DNA from: Massariosphaeria phaeospora
Taxonomy: Eukaryota > Ascomycota > Dothideomycetes > Pleosporales
Reading direction: 5' to 3'
DNA: 64,000 nt
Assembly (NCBI GenBank): GCA_011032825.1
Contig: JAADJZ010000010.1
Span: forward strand, 1,240,001-1,304,000
Position numbers and translations under genes: made by a program
Part shown: positions 1-12,042 of the stretch, piece by piece
Position numbering within the stretch: the first letter of the stretch is position 1
How the letters are laid out: each line of letters opens with the position of its first letter
The notes under the pieces: generated by a model
What the model was told of the DNA's origin: nothing
Databases searched by the model: none
What the model saw: only the letters and a program-made list of their open reading frames with translations

Positions 1-158
1 TATATAAACACAATTATATATAAAATTATTAGAGAATTTTAGCTAGTCTAGCTTCTTTAATATAGCTTTTTATTTATTAAATCTATAGAAGATAAATGAA
101 ATATACTCTAGACTAGCTAGAATTCTCTAATAATTTTATATATAATTGTGTTTATATA
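1..158. repeat. Palindromic MITE-like element
   Basis: The two ends are inverted copies of each other: about 52 bp from position 1 match the reverse complement of about 107-158 with a single C/T difference. The arms flank a roughly 55-bp spacer. There is no open frame. The layout fits a small non-autonomous foldback or MITE element, although the true left end may lie outside the window and no target duplication can be checked. Confidence 0.6.
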
Positions 159-601
159 TCTACAGCACGTGTTAAATCTGCATTAGTATATCTATAGTAT
201 TAGGTAAGATATTAAAAAGTAAAGATTTTGATTTTTGTTTCCTAGTCCGTGCGGATCTGACCTAACTTTAACTCAACTTATACCTATTCGCTAGCCTATT
301 AGAAGCAACGTAGCTTAATTGTTAAATAAATCGAACATTGTAGACGAGGTAATTAATTTATCAAAAGTATTTTTAATAGAGCAATTTGAATGTAAAACTG
401 CGTTTAATCGTAGGTTTAATAACACTTAAAATAGAATAATAGTATAGTAATAAAAATGGTATATTCGTGTAAAAGAAACGAATTGCTATTTTAGTAGCAA
501 TTCGATGCGAAGTACTTTTAAAGGCTTTTTAAAAAACTAATCTAGCTCGTTATAGCCTATAGTAGCTATTAATTAAAAGAAATCAAACACGTAAAGCTAT
601 T
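159..601. other. AT-rich sequence with no gene
   Basis: No open frame or recognisable domain. A motif around 264-296 (AACTCAACTTATACCTATTC and neighbours) recurs in both orientations near 26,680-26,990, so part of this is an unnamed repeat. A 10-bp-arm hairpin with a 6-base loop lies at 479-504. The right edge abuts the truncated pogo copy E1. Confidence 0.5.
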
Positions 602-2212
602 CGGTTTTACAACGCGCTCTAAACTCTTTTAAAGTAGTTAGACAAGCTTTATTCTTAACTGTTAAAGTTTTTTCTGCTCGAACCTGCTTTCTTTTATGCA
701 ATTTACGTTGCGTAGCAGCTTTATTTGCTATTGTTAGCTTAGCTATTTTCTATTGCGCTAACACTAGCTTGTGCGCGATAATAGCTACTTTTTTTAAAAC
801 TTTTTTAAAGGCTTTTACTATAGACGTTGGTAAACTATCTATATACTTTTGAATTCTTGCTTTTACAAGCGTCAATTGCGACTCTAGTTTAAAAGTATTG
901 CTTAGAGTTTGCAACTGCTAAAGCTCGTTGTTAATAAGTAGTAGTAGTAATAGAGTACGTAGCCAAACGTTAAAAGCTGTTATAACTCGTTCTAGGTTAA
1001 ATAGAACCAATCTAGCGCTTTAAAACTTTTTTTGAATATTACTAAAAGTAATTGCTACATTATAAGCGCGTATAAAGTATAGTAAAAACTTAAGTTTTGT
1101 AATATAAGTAGTTTAGTTGCGTATAAAATTTTTAGCTTAGCGCTTATACAGCTTTTTTAAAGAAGCAAAACAATCTACATTAAAAAGCTATAGAAAGTGC
1201 AATAAGTGCGAAAGTATGCAAATAGTAATAATTTTGTTCTTTTTGCAGTATTGCTAGAATGCAAGCGAGTTATAGCTTTTATAACTATTAATTGCGAGTA
1301 GTTAGTAGCTGCTAACTACTCTTTTTTTTGTATACTTATTAAAGTACTTTAACTACTGCAGCTTAAGCTTATTTGTTGTCTAGCTTTTTTTAGAAACTGC
1401 AATAACCTAGTTCTAAAGCAAATTTTTTTTCTTGTACTAAGCAAAAAGGTAATAGTAGCTTTTAAAAATAATAAAAAGTAGAATAGCTTACTCTATTGCG
1501 TTAATGCTTTGGATAACTATTGTTTACTTTTTATTACTTTGCTGTATTGCCTTTAGCCGTTCTCGTTTCTCTAAAGTAGTAACAACTGCTTTAGTTAATA
1601 TCTAGCCTATTATAAAGCTTGTTTTGTTAAAGTTGTACGTATTTATATTCTAGATACTATACTTAGCTTTTATGTTAGCTACTAGGCGAAACTAGCTCTA
1701 GATAACTTTAAAATTCTCGCAAAGCGCTTTTTTGTAATTGTACTTGCAATTAAATTTTATTGTAAACTCAAAGCAGTGCATAACCTACGTACTAGGCTAG
1801 TTTAAGCTAACTTAGCCTAGATTGCGCTTTGCGCGTAAAGAATTAGCTATATTAGCTACAGCTGCGAGCTTAAAGAAAAATCCGCGCGATATAAGCTTAA
1901 GTATATACTTAGCAACTACGCTTTTCTTAGTCTTTGTTAGATTCTTTAATTTAGGCTAGTAATTTGCTTGTAAAGTCTATTCTACGCGTTAGCAACTTAG
2001 TGTTAATTAATTAACGTTGTAGATAGCTGCAGCGCGTTGCTAAAAAAGTATTGCGTTTTGTTTAAAAGCTTAAAGAGCAAGCTGTATCTAACGTTTTTTA
2101 CAAAGTTCTATTTAGTATTGTTGTTAAAGTATTACGTAGAAAGTAGAGTTTAGTAGAAGCTTAGCAAAAGTAATGCACGAACTCGTGTAATGCAAGAACT
2201 CGTAAAGTACAT
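602..2212 (-). mobile_element. Pogo/Fot1-type DNA transposon E1, truncated, dead
   Basis: This stretch aligns throughout with the complete copy at 9,986-11,849. The right terminal repeat is intact: it has two copies of a box like GCACGAACTCGTG, ends at 2212 and is followed by TA. The left roughly 250 bp are missing, so the element is broken where it meets unrelated sequence near 602. The transposase frame would run on the minus strand and is full of stops. It sits inside the reverse-transcriptase part of the inverted gypsy copy B0, whose sequence resumes at 2,215. Confidence 0.75.
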
Positions 2213-2214
2213 TA

Positions 2215-5200
2215 GTACTTTGTTAATTAAAGCTTAAAACGTAGCTAAAGCATTAGTTCATTTTAATAGCATAACTTAGTACTTATAAAGTCTATATTAA
2301 GTTTTGAAAGCTGTTAACTATTTGTACTTTTTTGCAATTTTAATGCGATAGTATCTGTTTTGTACGTTAAGTTTTATAATTTATTTTACTTTTTAAAGTT
2401 AATTTATAAGCTTTTAAATAGGTAGTAGTAAGTATTAGTTTTTTTGTGTAACGTTGTTAAGCTGTTAATAGTCTACGTATAGTTTTAATTTTTTGTTTTT
2501 CTTTAGTACAAACAATATTAGCGAAACTATTAAGCTTTCGCTTAGTTGTATGTATTCTTGTTAATTATTTCTTTAAATATATTTCTTCAATTCTTTTTGC
2601 TAGTTGTAAGTTAAAAAATACATTAGTTTTAGTTGTAGTTTTTTTATTTTTTTTTAAATAATTTTGTAATTCTATTTTTAGTAGTTTGCTAAGTTGTGCT
2701 TTTTGTTTTTTTTAAAAAAAAATTCAAACTCTGTTTAGCATTTAGTAAAAAGATTTTAAACTCTTTTTTTTTTTTTTAAAGTTAGATTGTAGTTTGTTTA
2801 TTTTTAAAAGCGCAACTTGTTGTATCTATATAACGCTTATTTGCTAAAAGTTTTTTTTTACAAATTCTTGCGATTTTGTAAAATACAATTAAACTAATTT
2901 TTTTATTCTTAAGTAAGTTTTAAATTGTTAATTTGTTTTGTTATACTATAGCAACTTTCTTTTTAAGCTTTTAACTACGTATTGTTTGTTTTTTTAATTA
3001 ATATTAAAGTTGTGTTTTTGTATCTAGTTGTATCTAATATACATGTTAAAACTTTTAAAGTTTATAATATTAATACACTATTAGTGCTTAATGCTTGCAA
3101 CTTTTAACTTAACTTTTTAAATTTTTAGGTTAATTAAACTATTTTTATATTCTAGTAGTTGTCTGTTAGCTAACACTATTTGTATTAGTTAATTTTTAAC
3201 TTAGTAAAGTATTTTGTTTTATTTTACTTATTTTAAGAAGACTAGTGTTTAGGTAGCTTTGCTATTAAGTAGTGTAGTAAGCTTTTAGCTTGCAACTTTT
3301 GCTTTTACTTTTATATAGTTTTGTTTTAGTTGCGTTTTTTGTACGCTTTGTATAGTTGTGCTAAAAACACTTTTACTAGCTTAACTATAAGTCTAGTAGC
3401 TTACTAGTTTTTTGCTAAATAAGCTTTTAAAGCTTGTTTTTTTAAGATATTTTATTGCTTGTAGTAGTTGCATTTGTTAGCGAAGCATTTTCAAAGCTTT
3501 AAAAACTTGTTGTAGTTTTAGTTTTTAAAATTTTATTTTGTTGCGTTTTTTTATAGCTTATAAATAGTGCATTTTGTAGTACAAAAAAGCTAACGTGCTT
3601 TTTTACACGTGTTGTAGTTTTTTGCGCATAATTTATTATTATATTTTAAGTAGTTCTTGTTTTTTAAACTTATAAGCTACTATGTAGTAATAGGCTTACA
3701 AAACTAATGTATTTAATATTTTTATTATAATACTACGCTTATCTGCAGCTGCTACTGTAGTTTTTAAACTAGTTGTTATAGTTGTGTACGTAAAATTTTG
3801 TTACTATACATTTGCTATTTTTAAGTAAAACGTGTAATAGTAGTTTTAACTATTGTTAAGTAAGAATTTTATTATTTGCGTAGTATACACAGTTTTTTTT
3901 GTTGCACTAGTGCTAAAGTAGGTTTTTGTAATTGTTTTAAATAGCAAATTGTTTTTCTTTGTTAGCTTTTGTTGTGCTATTGCTGCGTTTGCAACTTTTT
4001 ATTTTTGTACTTTTTTAATTTAAAGCGTATAAAACTTGTTTTTGCAATACTAAGCTATATAAGTTTTTTAGCTGCATATCTAGCATTTGTAGTTTTATAA
4101 TTATTTGTTAATTTTCTAAACTTGTAGAGTTAATAGTTTTTTGATGTTTTTATTTGTTAGCTTTGTAAAGTCTTTGAAACTTTCTATTTAGATCTAATTG
4201 TTTTTTAATTTTTTAGAGTTTTTTGAGTATAGTGTAGCTACTTGCTATAATTAAACTATAGCAATAGTAGCAGCTTGTACGCTTGCTACTTTCTATTGTG
4301 TTTCTAAGTAGTTTTTGCAAAAGTATTTTACTTTGCTATATTAAAAACATGCTTTGTTGTTGTAACGCTTTTAGCGTTTTTTTTTAAACAATTTGTTTTA
4401 AAAGTATTGTTTTGTTAAAGTAGCGTTTTTTTAGTAAACAGCTTGTATAGTAGCTTGTTGTTTTAAATTTATTTAACGCTTTTGATATTTATTAAGTTAT
4501 AGTAATAGGTTTTTTTAATTGTAGCTACTAGGCGTATGTATAGTTTAATAGTAAACTTGCGTTTCTACTATTGCTGCTATAGTTAGTTGTTAATTTGTAC
4601 TATAGTTTTAATTAACTTTTTAAGTTTTTTAAGTTTTTTGTTTTAGCTAATTTTATTTTTTACATGTTTTTTTTAACTTTGCGTAGTAGAACTTGCATAA
4701 GCTGCGTTCTTCTACGTTGTTTACTTTAGCTTAAATTTTTTTAAACTTAATTGTGTATTTGCTTGCTAAGCTTTTTGTTATAATAGTTTAAGTTTGTTTA
4801 TTGCTTATTATGTTTTGTCTACTTTTTTGTAAATTGTATAAAACTTTTTTTTAAACAATTTTTAATTTTTAAAAATACGTTGCGTGTTTTGCTTTATTTT
4901 TTACTTGCTGTTACTTTTAACATAGTTGTTTGCGTGTAGCTAAAACTATTTTGCTACGTTGTTTTTTATTTGCATTTTAGCTACAAAAATTTTGTTTTAT
5001 TTTAACAAAAAGCTTGTTGCATAATAACAGTAGTAAAAGTTAATATTTGTAAAAAATAATTATATCGTTTTTTTTCTTTGCTATATTTCTCTAGAAACGG
5101 TGCTTTTGTAGCACTACTAGTTTTTTAACTCTTTAAAATTGCAACTATTTTTAATAGTTTGCTAATTTATTTGCTTAGTAATTTGATTTAGCTAGCTTGC

Positions 5201-5811
5201 TTTGCTAGTACTACTGCTGCGGTGCGTTGCAGCGCTTTAGCGCTGCTACTACTTAAGCTTGCTAAAGTTATTATATTATTTTAGTTCTAAACTTAAAGTA
5301 GTTAAAGTGTTATTAGAAGTGTTTTTTTACTAAAAGTAACTGTAATTAAACTTAAAAATTCTGCTTAAGAAATTGTTCTATGTTCAAAAAGCTTAATAAC
5401 AACAAAATAAAAACAATCTTAATTCTATTTTAAATAGAATAACAAAGTAACAATTTGTTGCCTATAGATCTAATCTTTGTATAAAATGTACTTAAAAAGG
5501 TTAACTACAAAGAATTAAAACTATAAAAAAATTCTTGCTAACTTATATAGTTTTCTTAGTTTTTTGCTAAAAGCGTTTTGCTTTGCTTGCTACGTTCTGC
5601 TACGTCGTAGCACTTGTAGCGTTTGTAGCAACCTCTGCTTAGTATGCTACGTACTAAAGCTTCGTAGCACTCGTAGCGCATTACGTAATCTTGCTAACTT
5701 AATTCTACTTTGCGCGTTGTTGTACTTTTATCTTACGCACTAGCAAGTTCTAACAACTTTCTTGCGTTGTTGCTTAGTTTACAATACTTAGTATTATCTT
5801 TATTTGTAACA
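2215..5811 (-). mobile_element. Gypsy/chromovirus copy B0, inverted, partial, dead
   Basis: Reading the minus strand from 5,811 gives a 504-bp LTR (5,308-5,811), then the gag region to about 3,230, then the start of pol down to 2,215. It matches family B copies at 38,792-45,965 and 5,812-24,429. The RT start, a degraded form of the VDYRQLNN region, lies near 2,440-2,490 on the minus strand. The rest of pol, integrase and the other LTR are absent, lost where E1 was inserted and then truncated. With B1 it forms a head-to-head inverted repeat. Confidence 0.75.
5308..5811 (-). repeat. LTR of gypsy copy B0
   Basis: Reverse complement of the 500-bp B-family LTR. On the plus strand it begins TGTTATTA and ends TTTGTAACA, so it keeps the TG...CA termini. 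It differs from the B2 LTRs mainly by transitions. Confidence 0.75.
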
Positions 5812-8800
5812 CGCAAGTACTTTCGATAAAAAAACACTTTTAACAACACTTTAACTACTTTAAGTTTAGAATTAAAATAATATAATAACTTTAGCAAGTT
5901 TAAGTAGTAGCAGCGCTAAAGCACTAGCACGTACTATAGCAACGGTATTAGCAAAGCAAGCTAACTATATACAACAAATAAGCAAGCAAATTAGCAAACT
6001 ATTAAAAATAGTTGCAATTTTAAAGAGTTAAGAAACTAGTAGTGCTGCAAAAGCGCTGTCTCTAGAAAAGTATTGTAAAAAAAAAAACATTACAATTATT
6101 TTTTACGAATATTAACCTCTACTGCAGATATTATGCAATAAGCTTTTTAACAAAATAAAACAAAATCTTTGTAGCTAAAATGCATATAAAAGATAACGTA
6201 GTAAAATAGTTTTAGCTATACGCAAATAATTACGTTAACTGCAATAATAAGTAAAAAATAAAGCAAAACACGCAACGCATTTTCGCAAGTTAAAAATTGT
6301 TTAAAAAAAAGCTTTATGTAATTTACAAAAAAGTAAACAAAATATAATAAGCAATAAATAAACTTAAACTATTATAGTAAAAAAAGTCTACAAGCAAATA
6401 CACAATTAAATTTAAAAAAATTTAAGCTAAAGTAAACAACGTACAAAAACGCAGCTTATGCAAATGTTACTACGCAATGTTAAAAAAACACGTAAAAAAT
6501 AAAATTAGTTAAAACAAGAACTTTAAAAAACTTAACAAGTTAATTAAAACTATAGTATAAATTAATAACTAACTATAGCAATAATAGTAAGAACGCAAGT
6601 TTACTATTAAACTATACATACGCTTAGTAGCTACAATTAAAAAAATATATTACTACAACTTAAAAAATATTAACAGCGTTAAACAAATTTAAAATAACAA
6701 GCTACTACAAAGGCAGTTTACTAAAAACCTGCTACTTTAACAAAGTAGCACTTTTAAAACAAAGTATTTTAAAAAGAACGCTAAAAGCGTTACAATAATA
6801 AAGCATGTTTTTAATATAGCATAGTAAAACACTTTTGTAGAAATTGCTTAAAAACACAATAGCAAGTAGCAAGCGCGCAAGCTGTTACTATTGCTATAGT
6901 TTAACTACAACGAAGTGCTACACTATACCTAAAAGTTTCTAAAAAACTTAAAAACAATTAAGTTTTAGTAGAAAATTTAGAAGACTTTATAATAAGTAAA
7001 GATAGCAAAAAGCTTTTTATTCTACAAGTTTAGAAAATTAACGAATAATTATACAATTACAAATACTAGATGTGCAGCAAGAAAACTTACATTGTTTAGT
7101 ATCGCAAAAATAGGTTTTATAAGCATTAAATTAAAGAACTATAAAAATAGAAAGTTCTAAACGCAGCAATAGCGCAGCAAAAGTTAACAAAAAAAATAGC
7201 TACAAAAACTTACTTTAGCACTAGTGCAGCAAAAAAAACTGTGCGTACTACGCAAATAATAGAATTCTTGCTAAGCAATAGCTAAAACTACTATTATACG
7301 TTTTACTTAAAAATAGCAAATATACAGTAACAAAATGTTACGTACACACTACTATTATAATTAGTTAAAAAACTATAGTAGCAGCTACAAATAAGCGTAG
7401 TATTATAATAAAAAGTATTAAATATACTAGTTATGTAAGCATATTACAAAGTAGTAGCCTATAAGTTTAAAAAACAAGAACTACTTAAAATATAATAATA
7501 AATTATGCGCAAAGAACTACGACACGTGTAAAAAAGCACGTTAGCTTTTTTGCACTACTATTTATAAACTATAGAAAATGCAATAAAATAGAATTTTAAA
7601 AACTAAAACTACAACAAGTTTTTAAAGCTATAAAAATACTTCGCTAACAAATGCAACTACTACGAGCAATAAAATATTCTAAAAAAAAAGCTTTAAAAGC
7701 TTTTTTAGCAAAAAACTAGTAGGCTACTAAACTTATAGTTAAGCTAGTAAAAGTACTTTTAGCACAACTATACAAAGCGTATAAAAAACGCAACTAAAAT
7801 AAAACTATATAAAAGTAAAAGCAAAAGTTGAAAGCTAAAAGCTTATTGCACTACTTAATAGCAAAGCTGCTTAAACAATAGTTTCTCTAGAATAAGTAAA
7901 AAAAAAACAAAATACTTTAACGTACTCTACAAGCGAGTAAGCTACATAGGCAAGTAAACTACTTGCGCTAAAACTCTACTAAAATTACAACAAAATAGCT
8001 TATTATATTGCTCTTTAGGCTAGTACAGCATATAATTGCATTAAATACTACTTTTGCGCTACATTTGCGTTATTCTTATACGTGCGCAAGTTATGTTCTG
8101 CTTTGCTACACTTACTACAACGCTTTGTAAGCTAGTTGCTCTTATTAGCGCGCGCTTTTTTTTTAACTTTTTTTTTATTACTACGCGCACCAAACTTCTT
8201 TAGAGCTGTTAACTTTTGGCTTTTTTTAACTATTAGTATTTTTTCTCTTTGTACACGTTTTCTTTTGTGCGATTTACGTTGCGTAGCAGCTTTGTTAGCT
8301 ACTTAAAGCTTAGCTACCTAGCTACGCATTAACACTAAGAAATGCGCTATTTGCTTAGCGCCTTTTAAGAGCTTTTTAAAAGTATTAACTATTAAAGTAA
8401 GTAAACTATCTACATGTTGCTAAATTCTCTTTTAAACTAGCTTTAATTGTAATCTAAATTCAAAAGTATTGCTTAGTATTTAGAACTGCTAGAAAGCGTT
8501 AATAATAGAAAGTAGTAATAGCGTGCGCAATCGCACGTTAAGCTTTGATATAACTACTTCTAAGTTAAATAAAGCTAATCCAGCTTCTCTAAACTCTTTT
8601 AGATTATTATTAGTTGTAATTAAAGCGCTAAAAGTAGCTTTGAAGCATAGTAAAAACTTAAGTTTCGTAATGTAGTTAATATAGCTGCGTATTAGGTTAT
8701 TAGCTTAGTAGCTACTATACGCAACTTTTAATAGCGCAAAACAGCTTACATTAAGCAGCTGCAGCAAATGCAATAAGTAAAAAAGTATACAAAAAGTAAT

Positions 8801-9768
8801 AATTCTATTTTTCTTGTAGTACTGCTAGAATTCAAGCGAGTTGTAGCTTTTATAGCTGTTAATTATAAGCAAGTAGTATGCGCTAATAGTGTACTTCTTT
8901 ATGTACTTATTAAAGTGCTTTAACTACTTAAAACTAAGTTTATTTGTAGTTTAGCCGTTTTTAGAAACTGCAATAACCTAGTTTTAAAGTAGATTTTTTT
9001 CTTTGTACTAAGCAAGAAAGTAGTGCTTGCTTTAAAAAAATAATAAAAAGTAGAATTGCTTACTTTGTTGCGTTAACGCTTTGAATTACTGTCGTTTACT
9101 TTTAATTGCTTTGCTAAACGCTTTTTAGCTGTCTTTAGCGCTTAGAGCTTGTAACAACTGCTTTAGTTAATATTATGCCTATTATAAAGCTAAACTCGTT
9201 AAAGTTGTAAGTATTTTTATTCTAGATATTGTACTTTGCTTTTATGTTTTCTACAAGCTTAAACTACTTTTAAATAACTTTAAAATTCTCGCACAAAGCT
9301 TTCTTGTAGTTGTACTTGCAATTAAACTTAACTTTAAGCTTAGATTAGCGCTGCACGAACGTACTAGGCTAATTTACGCTAACATAGTCTAGATAACGCT
9401 TAGCGCGCAAAGAATTAGCTATATTAGCTATAGTAGCAAGCTAAAAAAAGAATTCTTGTGCGTTAAAGTTAAGTACATGCTAGACAATTACTTTTTTCTT
9501 TATTTTAAGTAGATTTATTAAGTTAAGCGTAGAATTGCGTTAAAAGAAAGTTCTAGCGCGTTAACGTTTTAGATTATTTTAAAGTACATTGTAGATTGCT
9601 ACAGCGCGTTGCTAAAAGAAATTTGCGTTTTTTTTAATAGCTTAAAGCGCAAGTTGCAATCGAGCTTTTTTTAAAGCTAGTAACTAGTTTTTTTGTTAAA
9701 GCATTGCGTTGTTGAAAGAGTTTTAGTAGAATTTTAGCGCAAGTAGCTTACTTGCTTGTGTAGCTTAC

Positions 9769-12042
9769 TGTTACGATCTAAGTTTTACCAAGCGAAGCTA
9801 CGCCGATTTATTAGAGAACACTAAGCTTACTAAACACTTACGACTTGAAAGCTATGTATTAGCAAATTACGTAACAGTCTACGAGTTCTAAAAAGTTCCA
9901 AACGACTTTAGAACTCTAAAACGTTTGAAACTTCTAGGATCTCTAGAACAAGCTTAGTATATAGTTAAAACGATAAACTTTTATAACGTACCTTACGAGT
10001 TCGTGCACTACATAGGTTCGTGCACTACTTTTGCTAAGCTCCTACCAAAACTACTCTATTCTAGCGCAAAACAGCTTACTTTAGCCCTGTATAGAGCAAT
10101 ATAACACAAGATATTATTTAAAGTTTACTTTTACTGCTTGCTTACACGTACGCGCGTTATGCCTAGTCTAATTGCACTGTCTACACTACTTTTGAGATAG
10201 TTCACCTGCTTTAGCGCGCACTTGCGTCTTTAGCTTTTTTTTATTACTACGCGCTCTAAACTCTTTTAGAGCAGTTAGACAAGCTTTATTTTCAACTGTC
10301 AAAGTTTTTTCTGCCTAAACCTGCTTTCTTTTATGCAATTTACGTTGCGTAGCAGCTTTATTTGCTACTTTTAGCTTAGCTATTTCTTGTTGCGCTAACA
10401 CTAGCTTGTGCGCGATAATAGCTGCCTCTTTTAAAACTTTTTTAAAGGCTTCTACTATAGACGTTGGTAAGCTATTTATATGCTTTTAAATTCTTGCTTT
10501 TACAAGCGTCAATTGCGACTTTAGTTTAAAAGTATTGCTTAGAGTTTGCAACTGCTAGGGCTCGTTGTTAATAAGTAGTAGTAGTAATAAAGTACGCAAC
10601 TAGACGTTAAAAGCTGTTATAACCTGTTCTAGGTTAAATAGAACCAATCTAGCGCTTTAAAACTCTTTTTGGATATTACTCTTAGTAATTGCAGCATTAT
10701 AGGCGCGTATAAAGCATAGTAAAAACTTAAGTTTTGTAATGTAAGTAATCTAGTTGCGCATAAGATTTTTAGCTTAGCGCTTGTACGCTTTCTTTAAAAG
10801 AGCAAAACAACTTACATTAAAAAGCTGCAAAAAGTGCGATAAGTGCGAAAGCATACAAATAGTAATAATTTTGTTTTTCTTGTAGTATTGCTAGAATGCG
10901 AGCGAGTTATAGCTTTTATAGCTGTCAATTGCAAGTAGTTAGTAGCTGCTAACTACTTTTTTCTTTGTATGCTTATTAAAGTGCTTTAACTACTGCAAGC
11001 TAAGCTTATTTGTTGTCTAGCTTTTCTTAGAGACTACAATAACCTAGTTTTAAAGCAGATTCTCTTTCTTGTACTAGGCAAAGAAGTAGTAGCAGCTCTT
11101 AAAAATAATAAAAAGTAGAATAGCTTACTCTGTTGCGTTGATGCTTTAGATAACTATTGTTTACTCTTTATTGCCTTGCTGTATTGCCTTTGGCCTTTCT
11201 CGTTTTTCTAAAGCTGTAACAACTGCTTTAGTTAATATCTAGCCTATTATAAAACCTGTTTTGTTGAAGTTGTACGTATCTTTATTCTAGATACTGTACT
11301 TGGCTTTTATGTTAGCTACTAGGCGAAACTAGCTTTAGATAACTTTAAAATTCTCGCAAAGTGCTTTTTTGTAATTGTACTTGCGATTGAACTTTATTGT
11401 AAACTTAAAGCAGTGCATAACCTACGTACTAGACTAGTTTAAGCTAACCTAGCCTAGATTGCGCTTTGCGCGTAAAGAATTGGCTATATTAGCTACAGCT
11501 GCGAGCCTAAAGAGAAATTCGCGCAAAATAAAGTTAAGTATATGCTCAACAACTACGCTCTCTTTAGTCTTTGTTAGATTTTTTAATTTTAGCTAGCGAT
11601 TTGCTTGTGGAGTTTGTTTTGCGCGTTAGCAGCTTAGTGTTGTATAAGTAACTTTGTAGATAGCTGTAGCGCGTTGCAAGAAAAGTGTTGCGTTTTGTTT
11701 AAAAGCCTAAAGAGCAGTTTGTATCTAACGCTTATTAAAAAGCTCTATTTAGTGTTGTTGTTAAAGCATTACGTATAGAGGTTGAGTTGGTAAGAGCTTG
11801 GTAAAAGTAGTGCACGAACTTGTGTAGTGCACGAACTCGTAAAGTACGTTAGCTTATCGTCTTCAATCTCAATCTACTAAGTTGACTTTTACTTTGACTT
11901 TTTTACTTTTTGCAAAACGAAGCTTGCTACTGCCTTAGTATTAAACGCTATACAACTTCTTTTAGTCTATTAAACTTACTTATTTTCCAAGAACTAACCT
12001 AAGCTTAATAAACGACTTTTCTAAGTTCGCTTAGCTTTTACA
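9769..12042 (+). repeat. 5' LTR of A, interrupted by E3
   Basis: Two segments, 9,769-9,985 and 11,852-12,042, sum to 408 bp, exactly the length of the 3' LTR. It starts TGTTACGATC and ends TTTTACA. Confidence 0.88.
9986..11849 (-). mobile_element. Pogo/Fot1-type DNA transposon E3, full length, dead
   Basis: 1,864 bp, flanked by TA (9,984-9,985 and 11,850-11,851). Terminal inverted repeats begin ACGTACCTTACGAGTTCG on the left and ACGTACTTTACGAGTTCG on the right strand. Each contains the box GTTCGTGCACTAC or a close copy twice. The body is the reverse complement of the transposase-coding sequence seen in element F, so the gene lay on the minus strand. Stops in every frame show it is inactive. 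The empty site is visible in the 3' LTR of A, where TTATAACCTATCG runs uninterrupted. Confidence 0.88.
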
